From positions 1 through 16,121 of the forward strand of contig DTWD01000577.1 in NCBI GenBank assembly GCA_012963185.1: DNA of 16,121 nt, given 5' to 3'. Below, piece after piece: positions 7,226 through 15,945 of the stretch (positions are counted from its first letter, which is position 1; the number at the start of each line of letters is the position of its first letter). The position numbers were made by a program, and so were the translations under genes. The DNA is from Acidobacteriota bacterium. Its GTDB lineage: Bacteria; Acidobacteriota; Vicinamibacteria; Vicinamibacterales; UBA8438. The notes under the pieces were generated by a model. That model was not told where the DNA came from and did not search any database. It saw only the letters and a program-made list of their open reading frames with translations.

Positions 7226-10150
7226 TTGCGTATTCTTCACTATTCCACCCCGTGTGTCGTCCGTAAACTTTTCCGGGTTGGTACGCATGGGTGTTTCGTT
7301 GCGGCACTGGCTGCAAGCACGGCTGTAGCGCCTGTGGTAGTTACAGCACAGGAAACGACGTCCGGAGATGCTCGTGGACTGGCGACCGAGAAAGGGAGTG
7401 TTGCCGTCGGGCCGTTCGTGAACATTTCGGGTCGCCCATCTGATGACTGGATTGGCTACGGCATTGCTGAGACGTTGTCAGCCGATTTACAGCAACTGAC
7501 GACATTATCTGTAATTAGCCGCGACGCACTCGATGAAGAGTTCTCTCTGCTACCAGGTAGACCTGATGATCTCGAACAAGTTGCACGCGAGATTAGCCAA
7601 GAGTTGGGAGTTCGGTGGCTAATTGTTGGCGGGTATCAGCGTATTAATGATCAAGTGCGTATTACTGCGCGCGTTGTAGAGACAGAAACTGGCCGTATTG
7701 AAACTGTCACCAGGGTAGATGGAAGTATCGCAGAGCTTTTCGACCTACAGGATCAGATTGTTGCAGAACTTGGAGAAGGATTTCGTGCCCTAACAAATGC
7801 CCCTATGGTGACAGACGGTGCCATGTCGCCCAACCAAACACCAAGTCGATCTGCTGTGCCGACGCCGACTGATGTTCCCGGCGGTCTTTCTTTGGATCCA
7901 TCAGGAGTAGCTGGTTTCGGCATTGCCGAGGGAGCCGGCATCCTAACGGGTCGACCGACGCTCCGGCCAGGTCGAAGCGATACCCGTCCTGAAATAGACG
8001 GACGTCTTAATGACGTCATTTGGCAAGATGCGCTTCACATCACTGAGTTTGTCCAGCAAACTCCAGTTGAAGGAGCGCCGGCGACAGAAGATACCGATGT
8101 TTGGATCGCCTATGACAGCCAGAATCTGTACATTGCCGTGCACGCGCATTACAGCGACCCAAGCATCATGCGTGCCAATCGTGTTGACCGAGACCAGTCG
8201 CTCGAAGATGACAACGTCTCGTTTTATTTTGATACCTTTCTCGATCAACAACGGGCCTACCTCTTTTCAGTGAATGGCTATGGTGTTCAAGGTGACGCGA
8301 TTGTGAATGCTCGTGGTGGTGGTCGGAGGGGCAATCGACGACGATCGACCGGAAGTTCCAGTTTCAACCGAGGCGGTATTCCTACTGGTGATAACTCGTG
8401 GGATGCATTATTCAGTAGTAGCGGACAAACGGTTGATGATGGCTACACTGCTGAGGTAGCAATTCCGTTCAAGAGCTTACGCTACCCACAACGCGAACAG
8501 GGTTTACCCCATCGGTGGGGGTTTCAGATTGTCCGAGAAGTACGTGGCAAAGATGAATTTCAAGTGTGGGCACCGATTACGCGGAACGTATCCGGGTTTT
8601 TGACACAGTCTGGGTTACTGGAGGGGATGACGAACCTGTCACTCAGCCGTAACTTGGAGGTCATGCCCACGTTTACGGGTGTGCAGTACGGTTCTCTTAG
8701 CCGACAGGGAAAATTTGTTGATGGAGACCCGTCGCCTGAAGGTGGTGTCAATTTAAAATATGGCATTACGTCGAATTTGATAGCCGATTTTGCGTACAAC
8801 CCTGATTTTTCTCAGATTGAGTCAGACCTGCCACAGATTGAAGTCAATCAACGGTTTTCCTTGTTTTATCCTGAGTTGCGACCTTTCTTTCTTGAAGGGG
8901 CAGAGATTTTTTCGCCGGCGCGTGGCATGGTCACCTTTGTCAATACCCGGACTATCGTCGACCCAGAGTTTGGCGGGAAAGTTACAGGCAAGGTTGGTAA
9001 CACGACTGTTGGCTTCATGGTAGCTAATGATGAAGCACCTGGGCGAACGGATAGTTCGACGGATATTGCATTTGGAGAAAAAGCAAACAATATCATTGGG
9101 CGAGCACGGTACGATTTATATGCCGAATCGTATATTGGTGCCCTAGTGACGCACCGAGAATTTTTGGATAGCCATAGTACGTTGGGTTTGCTCGACGGCA
9201 ATTTTCGACTCGGCCAGACGCAGTCGATGTCGTTTCAAGCGGTTCAAACTGACCATCGTGATCTCGAGCAGGTGGATCGCGAGGGGCAGATGTTCAATCT
9301 CTCGTGGCGTTTCACTAACCGACACTGGACCAGTTTTGCTTCGCTTTATACGTTGTCGCCCAACTTCCGAACGGATGTGGGGTTTGTGCGTCGGGTTGAC
9401 CAAAAGCAGGGGTTTACCTCACTTGGGTATACATTCAGACCAGAAAGTTGGATTGTCAGTTGGGGGCCAAGCGTTCGCTATAACTGGAACCACGACTTCG
9501 ATAACGTCCTTCAGGATCTCGATAAACGCGTGGCGTTCGATGCGACGTTTGCTCGCAACATCAGCGTGAGTAGCCAGTTTCAAGATGAAATGGAGCGATT
9601 CCGAGGCATTAACTTCCAGAAACAGTCGGGTCGTATTGGCGGGCAGGTCAGTACAAGCCGCCGGGTGGCGGTCGGTGGTTACTATGGGTATGGTGATCTA
9701 GTGCGCTATGTTGAAAATCCGTTCCTTGGCCGGGGAAGCACCGGCAGTTTTTTTGCGTCGCTGCGACCGCTATCGCGGTTTCAGTCTGAGATTAATCTAC
9801 GGACCAGTGATTTCATCGATCCGAGAACGGGCGAAGAACTGGTTTTTGATGTCAAGATTTTACGTGCACTCAGTACCTATCAGTTTACAGATCGGTTTTT
9901 GCTGCGAAACATTTCTGAGTACAACACGTTCGATAAGACGGTTGATTTAAACTTGTTATTTACCTACCGATTGAATGCGGGAACAGTATTCTACATTGGC
10001 TACGACGACCATTACCGACAGGCTGATCAGATCTACGGTGACGATATGGACGGCGACGGGATAGACGATCAGCTCTTTCCGATGATGACTATGTATCAAC
10101 AAACCAATCGAGCGGTGTTTACGAAATTTCAGTATCTCTTCCGGTTTTAG
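7226..10150 (+). CDS. Secreted FlgO/TolB-N-like domain + CBM9-like + DUF5916 outer-membrane barrel
   Basis: A 974-residue exported protein. The TTG at 7226 is the start: GAGG lies 5 nt upstream and an in-frame TAA is at 7208-7210. Residues 1-42 form a signal peptide with a long n-region, hydrophobic core 'FVAALAASTAVAPVVV' and cleavage near 'TAQE'. About residues 55-190 ('VGPFVNISGRPSDDWIGYGIAETLSADL...LGVRWLIVGGYQR...VRITARVVETETG') resemble the FlgO/TolB-N-like domain seen in adenylate cyclases and kinases. A Pro/Thr/Ser linker follows. About 250-460 is a CBM9-like beta-sandwich ('PEIDGRLNDVIWQDA', 'VWIAYDSQNLYIAVHA', 'GYTAEVAIPFKSLRYP'). About 475-974 is a DUF5916-type beta-barrel with a C-terminal phenylalanine ('FTKFQYLFRF'), consistent with Bam-mediated outer-membrane insertion. 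The usual DUF5916 proteins I know lack the N-terminal domain, so this is a fusion. The substrate is unknown. A dehydrogenase gene follows 29 nt downstream. Confidence 0.85.
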   Translation: MRILHYSTPCVVRKLFRVGTHGCFVAALAASTAVAPVVVTAQETTSGDARGLATEKGSVAVGPFVNISGRPSDDWIGYGIAETLSADLQQLTTLSVISRDALDEEFSLLPGRPDDLEQVAREISQELGVRWLIVGGYQRINDQVRITARVVETETGRIETVTRVDGSIAELFDLQDQIVAELGEGFRALTNAPMVTDGAMSPNQTPSRSAVPTPTDVPGGLSLDPSGVAGFGIAEGAGILTGRPTLRPGRSDTRPEIDGRLNDVIWQDALHITEFVQQTPVEGAPATEDTDVWIAYDSQNLYIAVHAHYSDPSIMRANRVDRDQSLEDDNVSFYFDTFLDQQRAYLFSVNGYGVQGDAIVNARGGGRRGNRRRSTGSSSFNRGGIPTGDNSWDALFSSSGQTVDDGYTAEVAIPFKSLRYPQREQGLPHRWGFQIVREVRGKDEFQVWAPITRNVSGFLTQSGLLEGMTNLSLSRNLEVMPTFTGVQYGSLSRQGKFVDGDPSPEGGVNLKYGITSNLIADFAYNPDFSQIESDLPQIEVNQRFSLFYPELRPFFLEGAEIFSPARGMVTFVNTRTIVDPEFGGKVTGKVGNTTVGFMVANDEAPGRTDSSTDIAFGEKANNIIGRARYDLYAESYIGALVTHREFLDSHSTLGLLDGNFRLGQTQSMSFQAVQTDHRDLEQVDREGQMFNLSWRFTNRHWTSFASLYTLSPNFRTDVGFVRRVDQKQGFTSLGYTFRPESWIVSWGPSVRYNWNHDFDNVLQDLDKRVAFDATFARNISVSSQFQDEMERFRGINFQKQSGRIGGQVSTSRRVAVGGYYGYGDLVRYVENPFLGRGSTGSFFASLRPLSRFQSEINLRTSDFIDPRTGEELVFDVKILRALSTYQFTDRFLLRNISEYNTFDKTVDLNLLFTYRLNAGTVFYIGYDDHYRQADQIYGDDMDGDGIDDQLFPMMTMYQQTNRAVFTKFQYLFRF

Positions 10151-10179
10151 GTGTTGCGGCAATACTTTCGAGGCTCCAT

Positions 10180-11310
10180 ATGAACATTCGACGATTCCTG
10201 ATGGTGTGGTTGCTGAGCATGTCTGTTCTGTCACTCAATGCTCAAGATGAATTACGTTCGCCCCAGCTCGACAAACTCACACTGCCGCCTGGGTTTTCGA
10301 TAGAGGTGTACGCTGCTGATGTTCCCAATGCTCGGCAGATGGTGCTGAGTCCGAACGGAACGGTTTTTGTCAGCACGCGTCAGGCTGGAGACATTTATGC
10401 CGTGCGTGATGACGACGGAGACCAGTCAGCTGACCAGGTATTTGTGCTGGATAGTGGTCTCAATATGCCGAATGGCGTGGCATTTTATGACGGATACCTC
10501 TATGTTGCAGAAATTAATCGGGTTTTGCGTTACGACGATATCGAATCACATCTTGATTCTCCGCCTGAGCCCGTTGTTTTGAACGATTCTTTGCCAACCG
10601 AGCGAGCCCACGGCTGGAAGTTCATCGCATTTGGTCCTGACGGACGGTTGTATGTGCCTGTGGGGGCGCCATGCAACATTTGTTTCCATGAAGATGAGGA
10701 GCCACGGTTCGCGACGATTCTAAGTATGGAACCCGATGGTAGCGATGTGCAGATATACGCTAAAGGGATTCGAAACTCGGTTGGATTCGATTGGCATCCG
10801 ACCAGTGGTGAGTTGTGGTTTACGAACAATGGTCGTGACCGACTTGGAGATACGCAACCGGCAGACACCTTGAACCATGCCCCGGAAGCAGGTCTTCATT
10901 TCGGGTTTCCGTTCTGTCACCAGGGGAACATTCAAGACCCAGAATTTAATACCCGTCCCTGTAGTGACTTTCGACCGCCAGCCCAAAGATTAGGGCCGCA
11001 TGTGGCATCGTTGGGAATGGAGTTTTATACAGGAGACATGTTTCCGGCGTCGTATCGCGATCAGATTTTCATTGCGGAGCACGGGTCGTGGAACCGTTCT
11101 CCGGAAGCCGGTCACACAGGCTATCGGTTAATGGTGGCACGTCTTGATGGTGACCGGGTGACGGAGTACGACATCTTCGCTGAAGGATGGCTGGAAGCAA
11201 CGAACGAAGCATGGGGGCGGCCAGTTGACGTTGAGGTAATGCCTGACGGCGCCCTCCTGGTTAGTGATGATAGCGTTGGAGCCATTTATCGCATCACCTA
11301 TTCAAATTAG
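10180..11310 (+). CDS. Exported PQQ-dependent glucose/sorbosone dehydrogenase-family protein
   Basis: A 376-residue six-bladed beta-propeller of the GSDH family, which oxidises sugars or aldoses with pyrroloquinoline quinone in the periplasm. Residues 1-22 are a signal peptide (MNIRR-FLMVWLLSMSVLSL-NAQ). Conserved signatures are 'LPPGFSIEVYA', 'HGWKFIAFGPDGRLYVPVGAPCNIC' split around His144 (likely the catalytic base, by analogy), 'KGIRNSVGFDWHP', 'AEHGSWNRS' and 'WGRPVDVEVMPDGALLVSDD'. Four cysteines ('CNIC', 'FCHQG', 'RPCSDF') could form structural disulfides. An ATG with CGAGG 6 nt upstream supports the start. No PQQ biosynthesis genes are in the window, so whether PQQ is really used is open. 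It lies between the outer-membrane barrel gene (29-nt gap) and the M24 peptidase gene (40-nt gap), probably one operon. Confidence 0.88.
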   Translation: MNIRRFLMVWLLSMSVLSLNAQDELRSPQLDKLTLPPGFSIEVYAADVPNARQMVLSPNGTVFVSTRQAGDIYAVRDDDGDQSADQVFVLDSGLNMPNGVAFYDGYLYVAEINRVLRYDDIESHLDSPPEPVVLNDSLPTERAHGWKFIAFGPDGRLYVPVGAPCNICFHEDEEPRFATILSMEPDGSDVQIYAKGIRNSVGFDWHPTSGELWFTNNGRDRLGDTQPADTLNHAPEAGLHFGFPFCHQGNIQDPEFNTRPCSDFRPPAQRLGPHVASLGMEFYTGDMFPASYRDQIFIAEHGSWNRSPEAGHTGYRLMVARLDGDRVTEYDIFAEGWLEATNEAWGRPVDVEVMPDGALLVSDDSVGAIYRITYSN

Positions 11311-11350
11311 AACTTGCTACCTGGAGACGTGACGTTCGCGGTTCACGCTG

Positions 11351-12673
11351 ATGATAGTTCGTGCAGTTGTCTGTATCGTCCTTTTCTTTTCACTCTCAGC
11401 TCTGTCTGTTGGGGGTAGACAAATCACGCCGGAGTTGATTCGTGCGCGTACCGAGCGTGAATGGAGCGTGAAGGCAGAGAAGATGCGGCGGCACCTGTTG
11501 CCGCTTATGCGTGCGCATGAGATCGATCTCTGGATTATTTTGAGCCGCGAGAATACGCCTGACCCGGTCCTCGAACTTTTCGGCGGATACGGCATTACCG
11601 GGTGGTATGGCCATCGGAACGCCTACCTTTTTTATGACGCGGGGGTCGATGGTCTTGAGACAATGGCGCTGGGTACCCACCTCAGTAACCACCTTGATCG
11701 TTTTTACGACACCCAGGTTCTGTACGGGGAAGAAGGTTTGTCCCCACACCTTCAGCAATACATCGATGAACGTGTCCCAACGCGTATAGCAATTAACCAA
11801 TCGCGCACGATCAGCATGGCCGATGGCCTGACCGCGGAATTGAAGGGCTACTTACTGCAAACCATAGGAGAGACGTATCGGTCAACCCTTGTGTCATCGG
11901 AACCACTACTGATCGATTACATCTCGACCCGAACAGACGCCGAACATGCGATCCAACGAGAGGCGAGTCAGGCAACCTTTCGCATCTTGCGTCGCGCATT
12001 CTCAAACGAAGTCATCCAGCCAGGACAAACATCTTTGCTTGATGTGCATTATTGGATAACGGCTGAATGGAAACGGCAGGGTTTTGAATTTAATTTTCCA
12101 GCCTCGTTAGATCTCCAGCGCCAAGAATCAGAAATGTTGGATGACAGTGACGACCCGGTTATTCAACCGGGAGATCTGCTCCATGTCGATTTTGGTGTTC
12201 GAACCTCGGGTATCGTGGCTGACCAGCAGAAGATGGCGTATGTATTGCGTGCTGGCGAGACAGAACCACCGGCTGGATTGCGTTCGGCGTTTGCTCGCTC
12301 AGACCGTATGGCGAGCATTCTTGTCGATGAGCTTCGTGTTGGTCGTACGGGTATTGCTATTAAGACCGCGGCGGAAGCGCGCGCGTCGGACGAAGGCATT
12401 GATAGTTTGGTCTATTCGCACGCACAGGGTAATTGGGTGCACGATGCTGGTGTGTGGATGATTCACGATTGGCCAGATCGATACGGGGACCATCCTCAAT
12501 TTCGGTTGCGGGCAGGGGAATGGATTTCACTGGAGTTTTCGGTCACCCAAACAGTGCCTGAATGGAACAACCAACCTGTGACGATTATGCGTGAGGAAGA
12601 TACGCTGGTACATCGGGATGGTCAGGTCGAATATCTGTCAGGACCGCAACGTGAACTCTGGGTCATTAATTAA
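11351..12673 (+). CDS. Exported M24-family metallopeptidase (Xaa-Pro peptidase fold)
   Basis: A 440-residue protein with a signal peptide (MIVRAVVCIVLFFSLSALSV, cleavage near 'GGRQ'), a creatinase-like N-terminal domain (about 30-190) and an M24 'pita-bread' domain (about 195-425). All five expected metal ligands are identifiable: Asp280 ('HVDFG'), Asp291 ('IVADQQK'), His357 ('YSHAQGNWVHDAG'), Glu395 ('ISLEFS') and Glu416 ('REEDTLV'). The protein is therefore predicted active on proline-containing or other dipeptide bonds in the periplasm. The substrate specificity cannot be read from the sequence. The motifs around the second Asp and the His differ from classical PepP/PepQ but resemble those of secreted M24 proteins of Acidobacteriota and Gemmatimonadota, in my recollection. 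No clear Shine-Dalgarno precedes the ATG. It is the last gene of the co-directional run; the tRNA gene starts 103 nt downstream. Confidence 0.88.
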   Translation: MIVRAVVCIVLFFSLSALSVGGRQITPELIRARTEREWSVKAEKMRRHLLPLMRAHEIDLWIILSRENTPDPVLELFGGYGITGWYGHRNAYLFYDAGVDGLETMALGTHLSNHLDRFYDTQVLYGEEGLSPHLQQYIDERVPTRIAINQSRTISMADGLTAELKGYLLQTIGETYRSTLVSSEPLLIDYISTRTDAEHAIQREASQATFRILRRAFSNEVIQPGQTSLLDVHYWITAEWKRQGFEFNFPASLDLQRQESEMLDDSDDPVIQPGDLLHVDFGVRTSGIVADQQKMAYVLRAGETEPPAGLRSAFARSDRMASILVDELRVGRTGIAIKTAAEARASDEGIDSLVYSHAQGNWVHDAGVWMIHDWPDRYGDHPQFRLRAGEWISLEFSVTQTVPEWNNQPVTIMREEDTLVHRDGQVEYLSGPQRELWVIN

Positions 12674-12776
12674 AGTGACACTTAGTAAACGGTAGGTTTT
12701 CAGTTGCCGCTTCGGTGCGTTATCGTAAGGGGCTGAGTCGCTGGGTATATCCGGCGTTCTTTAGTACGTCCTGTAA

Positions 12777-12869
12777 GGTGAGGTGGCCGAGAGGCTGAAG
12801 GCGGCGGTTTGCTAAACCGTTGTAGGGTTTATAGCTCTACCCAGGGTTCGAATCCCTGCCTCACCGCCA
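12777..12869 (+). tRNA. tRNA-Ser (anticodon GCT)
   Basis: A complete class II tRNA of 93 nt including the encoded CCA. The acceptor stem GGTGAGG (12777-12783) pairs with CCTCACC (12859-12865), with discriminator G. The D-arm is 'GGCCGAGAGGCTGAAGGC'-like. The anticodon stem-loop is GCGGT-TTGCTAA-ACCGT with anticodon GCT at 12811-12813, reading AGC/AGU. A long variable arm (about 12821-12840) is typical of serine tRNAs. The T-arm contains GGTTCGAATCC. It closely resembles the E. coli serine GCU tRNA. A run of C/T follows the gene (TTTCCCTTTTCTTTTT), which may help end transcription. No strong promoter is evident in the 103 nt between it and the peptidase gene. Confidence 0.97.
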
Positions 12870-12996
12870 TTTCCCTTTTCTTTTTACAAAATCACTGGAA
12901 TCTTCTTGGTTCTTCATTGAGTCGGAGTCAGTGGATTTAGACGGCAAGCTGTTGTGACGCAATCGTTACAAAAGCTCTGTTACAAAAAAGACCGTA

Positions 12997-14574
12997 TTAG
13001 AGACGTTGTGCACCAGGCCGGCCATTTTCGACAACAAAAGATGCACGTGTGCTGATCGGACTTCCCCTTCTGGTGACATATTCCAGCACTTGGTAATCGG
13101 CGACGCACTGCTCGTCCGTGATTGTGCACCGCACATATCCACGCTGCGCATTAAAAAACTTCACCCAAGGGTTTTCGGACAGCATTCCGGTAGTGGAGTC
13201 TCGTGTATCAGTACCATCGCCGCCTGAACTTATGGAAGTTCCAACGAATTCAGTGGCAACAATCGGGGCATTTTCGTCTTGGTAGTCCACTTGTAAATCG
13301 TTCACCCAGTTTGTATGGATATCACCGGTCAACACGATCGGATTCGCAGGTCGTCGTGTAGCCAAGAAATCCATTAATCGACGACGCGCGACTTCATAAC
13401 CAGACCAGATATCCATTCCGAACATCTCGGCATCGCCAGGTAGGCGATCGACCCGTGCCATCATAATTTGTTGGGGAATGACATTCCAACGGGTTATGGA
13501 TTGACCTAAGCCGTCCAGTAGCCACTGTTCCTGCATGCTCCCCAGTGGTGTCGCGTTCGGGTCGAGCATGCCGTCACATGCCGGACCACTCCGGTCTCCA
13601 CAAGGCTGGTCCGTTCGATATTGCCGCGTGTCGAGGACGAAAAACGATGCCAAGGTGCCCCAGCGAAAATCTCGGTATAACTGCATCTGAGACCCTTGCG
13701 GTAGTGACGAGCGACGGAGTGGCATGTGCTCGTAGTACGCTTGGTAGGCAACTGCTCGCCGACGAAGGAATAGCTCAGCAGGTAATCCGTCTTCGGAAAT
13801 GTTGGCTGCGTAGTTGTTGTCCACTTCGTGGTCATCCCAGGTCACGATCCATGGGAAGGCGGCATGTGCTGCCTGCAGATCCGCGTCTGTTCGATAGAGC
13901 GCGTGTCGATTGCGGTAGTCATTGAGCAATTCGATTTCATCGCCTGTATGCGCACGGACACGGTCGTCGCGACCTGCGTACTCATAGATATAGTCACCAA
14001 GGTGAAACACGAGGTCGAGGTCGTCGCGAACGAGGTGCTCGTAAGCGGTGAAATAGCCCTGTTCGTAGTGTTGGCATGATGCAAATGCAAAACGCAGACT
14101 GGTTGTTGCTTCCTCGTGCGTAGGAAGCGTGCGCGTACGACCGACCGGACTTTCTTCTGTGCCGATAGTGAAGCGATACCAGTACCAGCGATTCGGATCG
14201 AGTGCCTCTACCTCAACATGTACGCTGTGCCCGAGTGCAGAGTGTGCGATAGCCGAGCCGCGTTGAACGGTCGTTTGCATCTGTTCGTCACTTGCGATTT
14301 CCCAGGCAACCTCGACATCGTCGCTTGGCATGCCCCCGCCGGCGAGTGGCTCTGGGGCAAGACGTGTCCAAAGTACAACGCCGGTTGGCGTAGGGTCCCC
14401 TGACGCTACACCCAACGTAAACGGATAGGAAGAGAATCGGGTTGTTTGGCCGATCGTCGAGCCGCTCAGTAGATGTGTTGCAGACAATCCGATAATTCCC
14501 GCACTCCCAGTCAAAAGTGTGCGTCGGTTCAATTCGTGAGTAAGCCACGAGTCGCTAGCTAATCGCTTTGTCAT
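12997..14574 (-). CDS. phoD: PhoD-family alkaline phosphatase, Tat-exported
   Basis: A 525-residue phosphodiesterase/alkaline phosphatase of the PhoD type, which uses iron and calcium and releases phosphate from organic esters outside the cytoplasm. The N-terminus carries a twin-arginine signal (Arg17-Arg18 in 'NRRTLLTGSAGIIGLS'), in line with PhoD being a Tat substrate. A PhoD_N beta-domain spans about 50-150 ('FTLGVASGDPTPTGVVLWTRL'). The metallophosphatase domain has 'FASCQHYEQGYF' (Cys167), 'HLGDYIYE' (about 191-198), 'WDDHEVDNNY' (about 247-256) and 'TGDIHTNW' (about 417-424), the expected metal-site motifs. The start is supported by AGGAG at 14580-14584, 5 nt from the ATG. The gene is divergent from the NHL-propeller gene with about 155 bp between. 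I saw no clear Pho box. Specificity (phosphomono- or diester) cannot be told from sequence. Confidence 0.93.
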   Translation of the reverse strand: MTKRLASDSWLTHELNRRTLLTGSAGIIGLSATHLLSGSTIGQTTRFSSYPFTLGVASGDPTPTGVVLWTRLAPEPLAGGGMPSDDVEVAWEIASDEQMQTTVQRGSAIAHSALGHSVHVEVEALDPNRWYWYRFTIGTEESPVGRTRTLPTHEEATTSLRFAFASCQHYEQGYFTAYEHLVRDDLDLVFHLGDYIYEYAGRDDRVRAHTGDEIELLNDYRNRHALYRTDADLQAAHAAFPWIVTWDDHEVDNNYAANISEDGLPAELFLRRRAVAYQAYYEHMPLRRSSLPQGSQMQLYRDFRWGTLASFFVLDTRQYRTDQPCGDRSGPACDGMLDPNATPLGSMQEQWLLDGLGQSITRWNVIPQQIMMARVDRLPGDAEMFGMDIWSGYEVARRRLMDFLATRRPANPIVLTGDIHTNWVNDLQVDYQDENAPIVATEFVGTSISSGGDGTDTRDSTTGMLSENPWVKFFNAQRGYVRCTITDEQCVADYQVLEYVTRRGSPISTRASFVVENGRPGAQRL

Positions 14575-14729
14575 TTAATCTCCTGACGCAATATAGATCA
14601 GGTCTTTGGGAATCGGGCAGTTGTCTCAGTATTGCACACCGAATCAACTGAACAACCTGCCGTGGATGTTATAGGTCTTGAATCGAAATTTCATCGATGT
14701 TCGCGTGACGGACTGCTAGTATTGGCGAT

Positions 14730-15827
14730 ATGAGATTCGTTGCACGCCAAGCTAATTTGATGATGGTTTCGGTGGCATTTTTGTTCGCGCTATCCGGGAT
14801 GGTGGTTCCGGCGCATAGCCAATCTATTCCACAGTATGAGGTCGATCCGTTTTGGCCAAAGTTGCCAATCGGCGATGGGTGGATCACGGGTGGCCTCGGC
14901 GGTATGTGTATTGATAGTCGTGACCATGTGTATGTGCTAAATCGACAGAATGTTGTCGAAGCCGACCTCAACGCGGCGACCTTGGCGGCTCCGGTTATTG
15001 AATTTGATCCAGCCGGCAATGTTGTTCGCGCTTGGGGTGACCCGGAAGTAATCGGCGACCGGCTTCATGATTGCCACGTCGATTCAGAAGGCCATATTTG
15101 GCTCGTTTCTGCCGGTACGGGGGTGCTGCAGAAATACTCAAGTGATGGCAGCCAACTTCTGCAACAGATTGGACAATCTGGAAAATACGATTCCTCGGAT
15201 GGGACCCGTGAGGGGCAACCGTTGAACTCTGACCAAGCGCAGTTTTTTTTACCCGCCAGTGTTGATGTCGATCCGAGTAATGGAGATATTTACGTGGCTG
15301 ATGGCGAGACGCCGCGTGGCAATTACCGGGTCGCGGTACTAGATCGCGAGGGGCGTTTCCTTCGCCAGTGGTCGCTCCGTCGTTCGGCGAGCGAACTGGA
15401 TCTGACGCCGTTGCCTCACTGTCTGCGACTTTCGCATGATGGTTTGGTCTACGTGTGCGATCGGCAGGCTGATCGTATCCAAGTCTTTGATCGCATGGGA
15501 GCCTTTATTCGGAATATCGATGTGCCGTGGCCAGAAGATGCACCGCCAGCGGTTCGTCGTGGCACGACGCGTGGCACGGCGGTCGTGATCGCATTTTCAT
15601 CAGATCCGGCACAACGTTATCTGTTTGTGCTGAATCAGAACAGTGTCATGGTCGACGTGCTTGACCGCCAGTCTGGACGTGTAGTGTCGAGTTTTGGTGG
15701 GGGGCCGGGTCGTTATGTTAGTCAGTTCACGCTACCGCATGGGATCGGCGTTGATTCGAGTGGGAATGTGTACGTTGCAGAACAAGAAGGGCGGCGCATT
15801 CAAAAATTTCGCATCGTCCAGCCTTGA
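14730..15827 (+). CDS. Exported NHL-repeat beta-propeller protein
   Basis: A 365-residue protein with a signal peptide (residues 1-30, ending 'VPAHS' before QS) and then repeated NHL-type blades, e.g. 'GMCIDSRDHVYVLNR', 'HDCHVDSEGHIWLVS', 'PASVDVDPSNGDIYVADG', 'HCLRLSHDGLVYVCDR' and 'PHGIGVDSSGNVYVAEQEGRRIQKF'. This predicts a six-bladed propeller resembling the catalytic fold of peptidylglycine alpha-amidating lyase. The opening 'YEVDPFWPKLP' motif is one I associate with a large paralogous family of secreted proteins in Acidobacteriota. No catalytic assignment is safe. The ATG at 14730 gives a positively charged n-region (RFVAR) and is preferred over the in-frame ATGs 30 nt later. It is transcribed divergently from the phosphatase gene. 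The next gene starts 118 nt downstream on the same strand. Confidence 0.85.
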   Translation: MRFVARQANLMMVSVAFLFALSGMVVPAHSQSIPQYEVDPFWPKLPIGDGWITGGLGGMCIDSRDHVYVLNRQNVVEADLNAATLAAPVIEFDPAGNVVRAWGDPEVIGDRLHDCHVDSEGHIWLVSAGTGVLQKYSSDGSQLLQQIGQSGKYDSSDGTREGQPLNSDQAQFFLPASVDVDPSNGDIYVADGETPRGNYRVAVLDREGRFLRQWSLRRSASELDLTPLPHCLRLSHDGLVYVCDRQADRIQVFDRMGAFIRNIDVPWPEDAPPAVRRGTTRGTAVVIAFSSDPAQRYLFVLNQNSVMVDVLDRQSGRVVSSFGGGPGRYVSQFTLPHGIGVDSSGNVYVAEQEGRRIQKFRIVQP

Positions 15828-15945
15828 GGAGCGACAGTCGCGGTCTGTCTGTGTTCATATGAACCGGCGTTAACGATTTCTTTCGTGAGATGATGCAATG
15901 GGAAACCGTGTCGTGTTGGTTTCGGGATTCTGATTGGGGGATTTG

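Noticed and set aside
12955..12990. Two GTTACAAAA copies after the tRNA as an attachment-site repeat
   Set aside because: The copies are very short and adjacent. There is no integrase gene and no duplicate of the tRNA 3' end in the window, so integration at this tRNA is not supported.
15832..15862. GCGACAGTCGC and TTCATATGAA palindromes after the NHL gene
   Set aside because: Both are short (10-11 bp), and the first could form at most a 4-bp stem. Neither has a T-run or a clear relation to a promoter.
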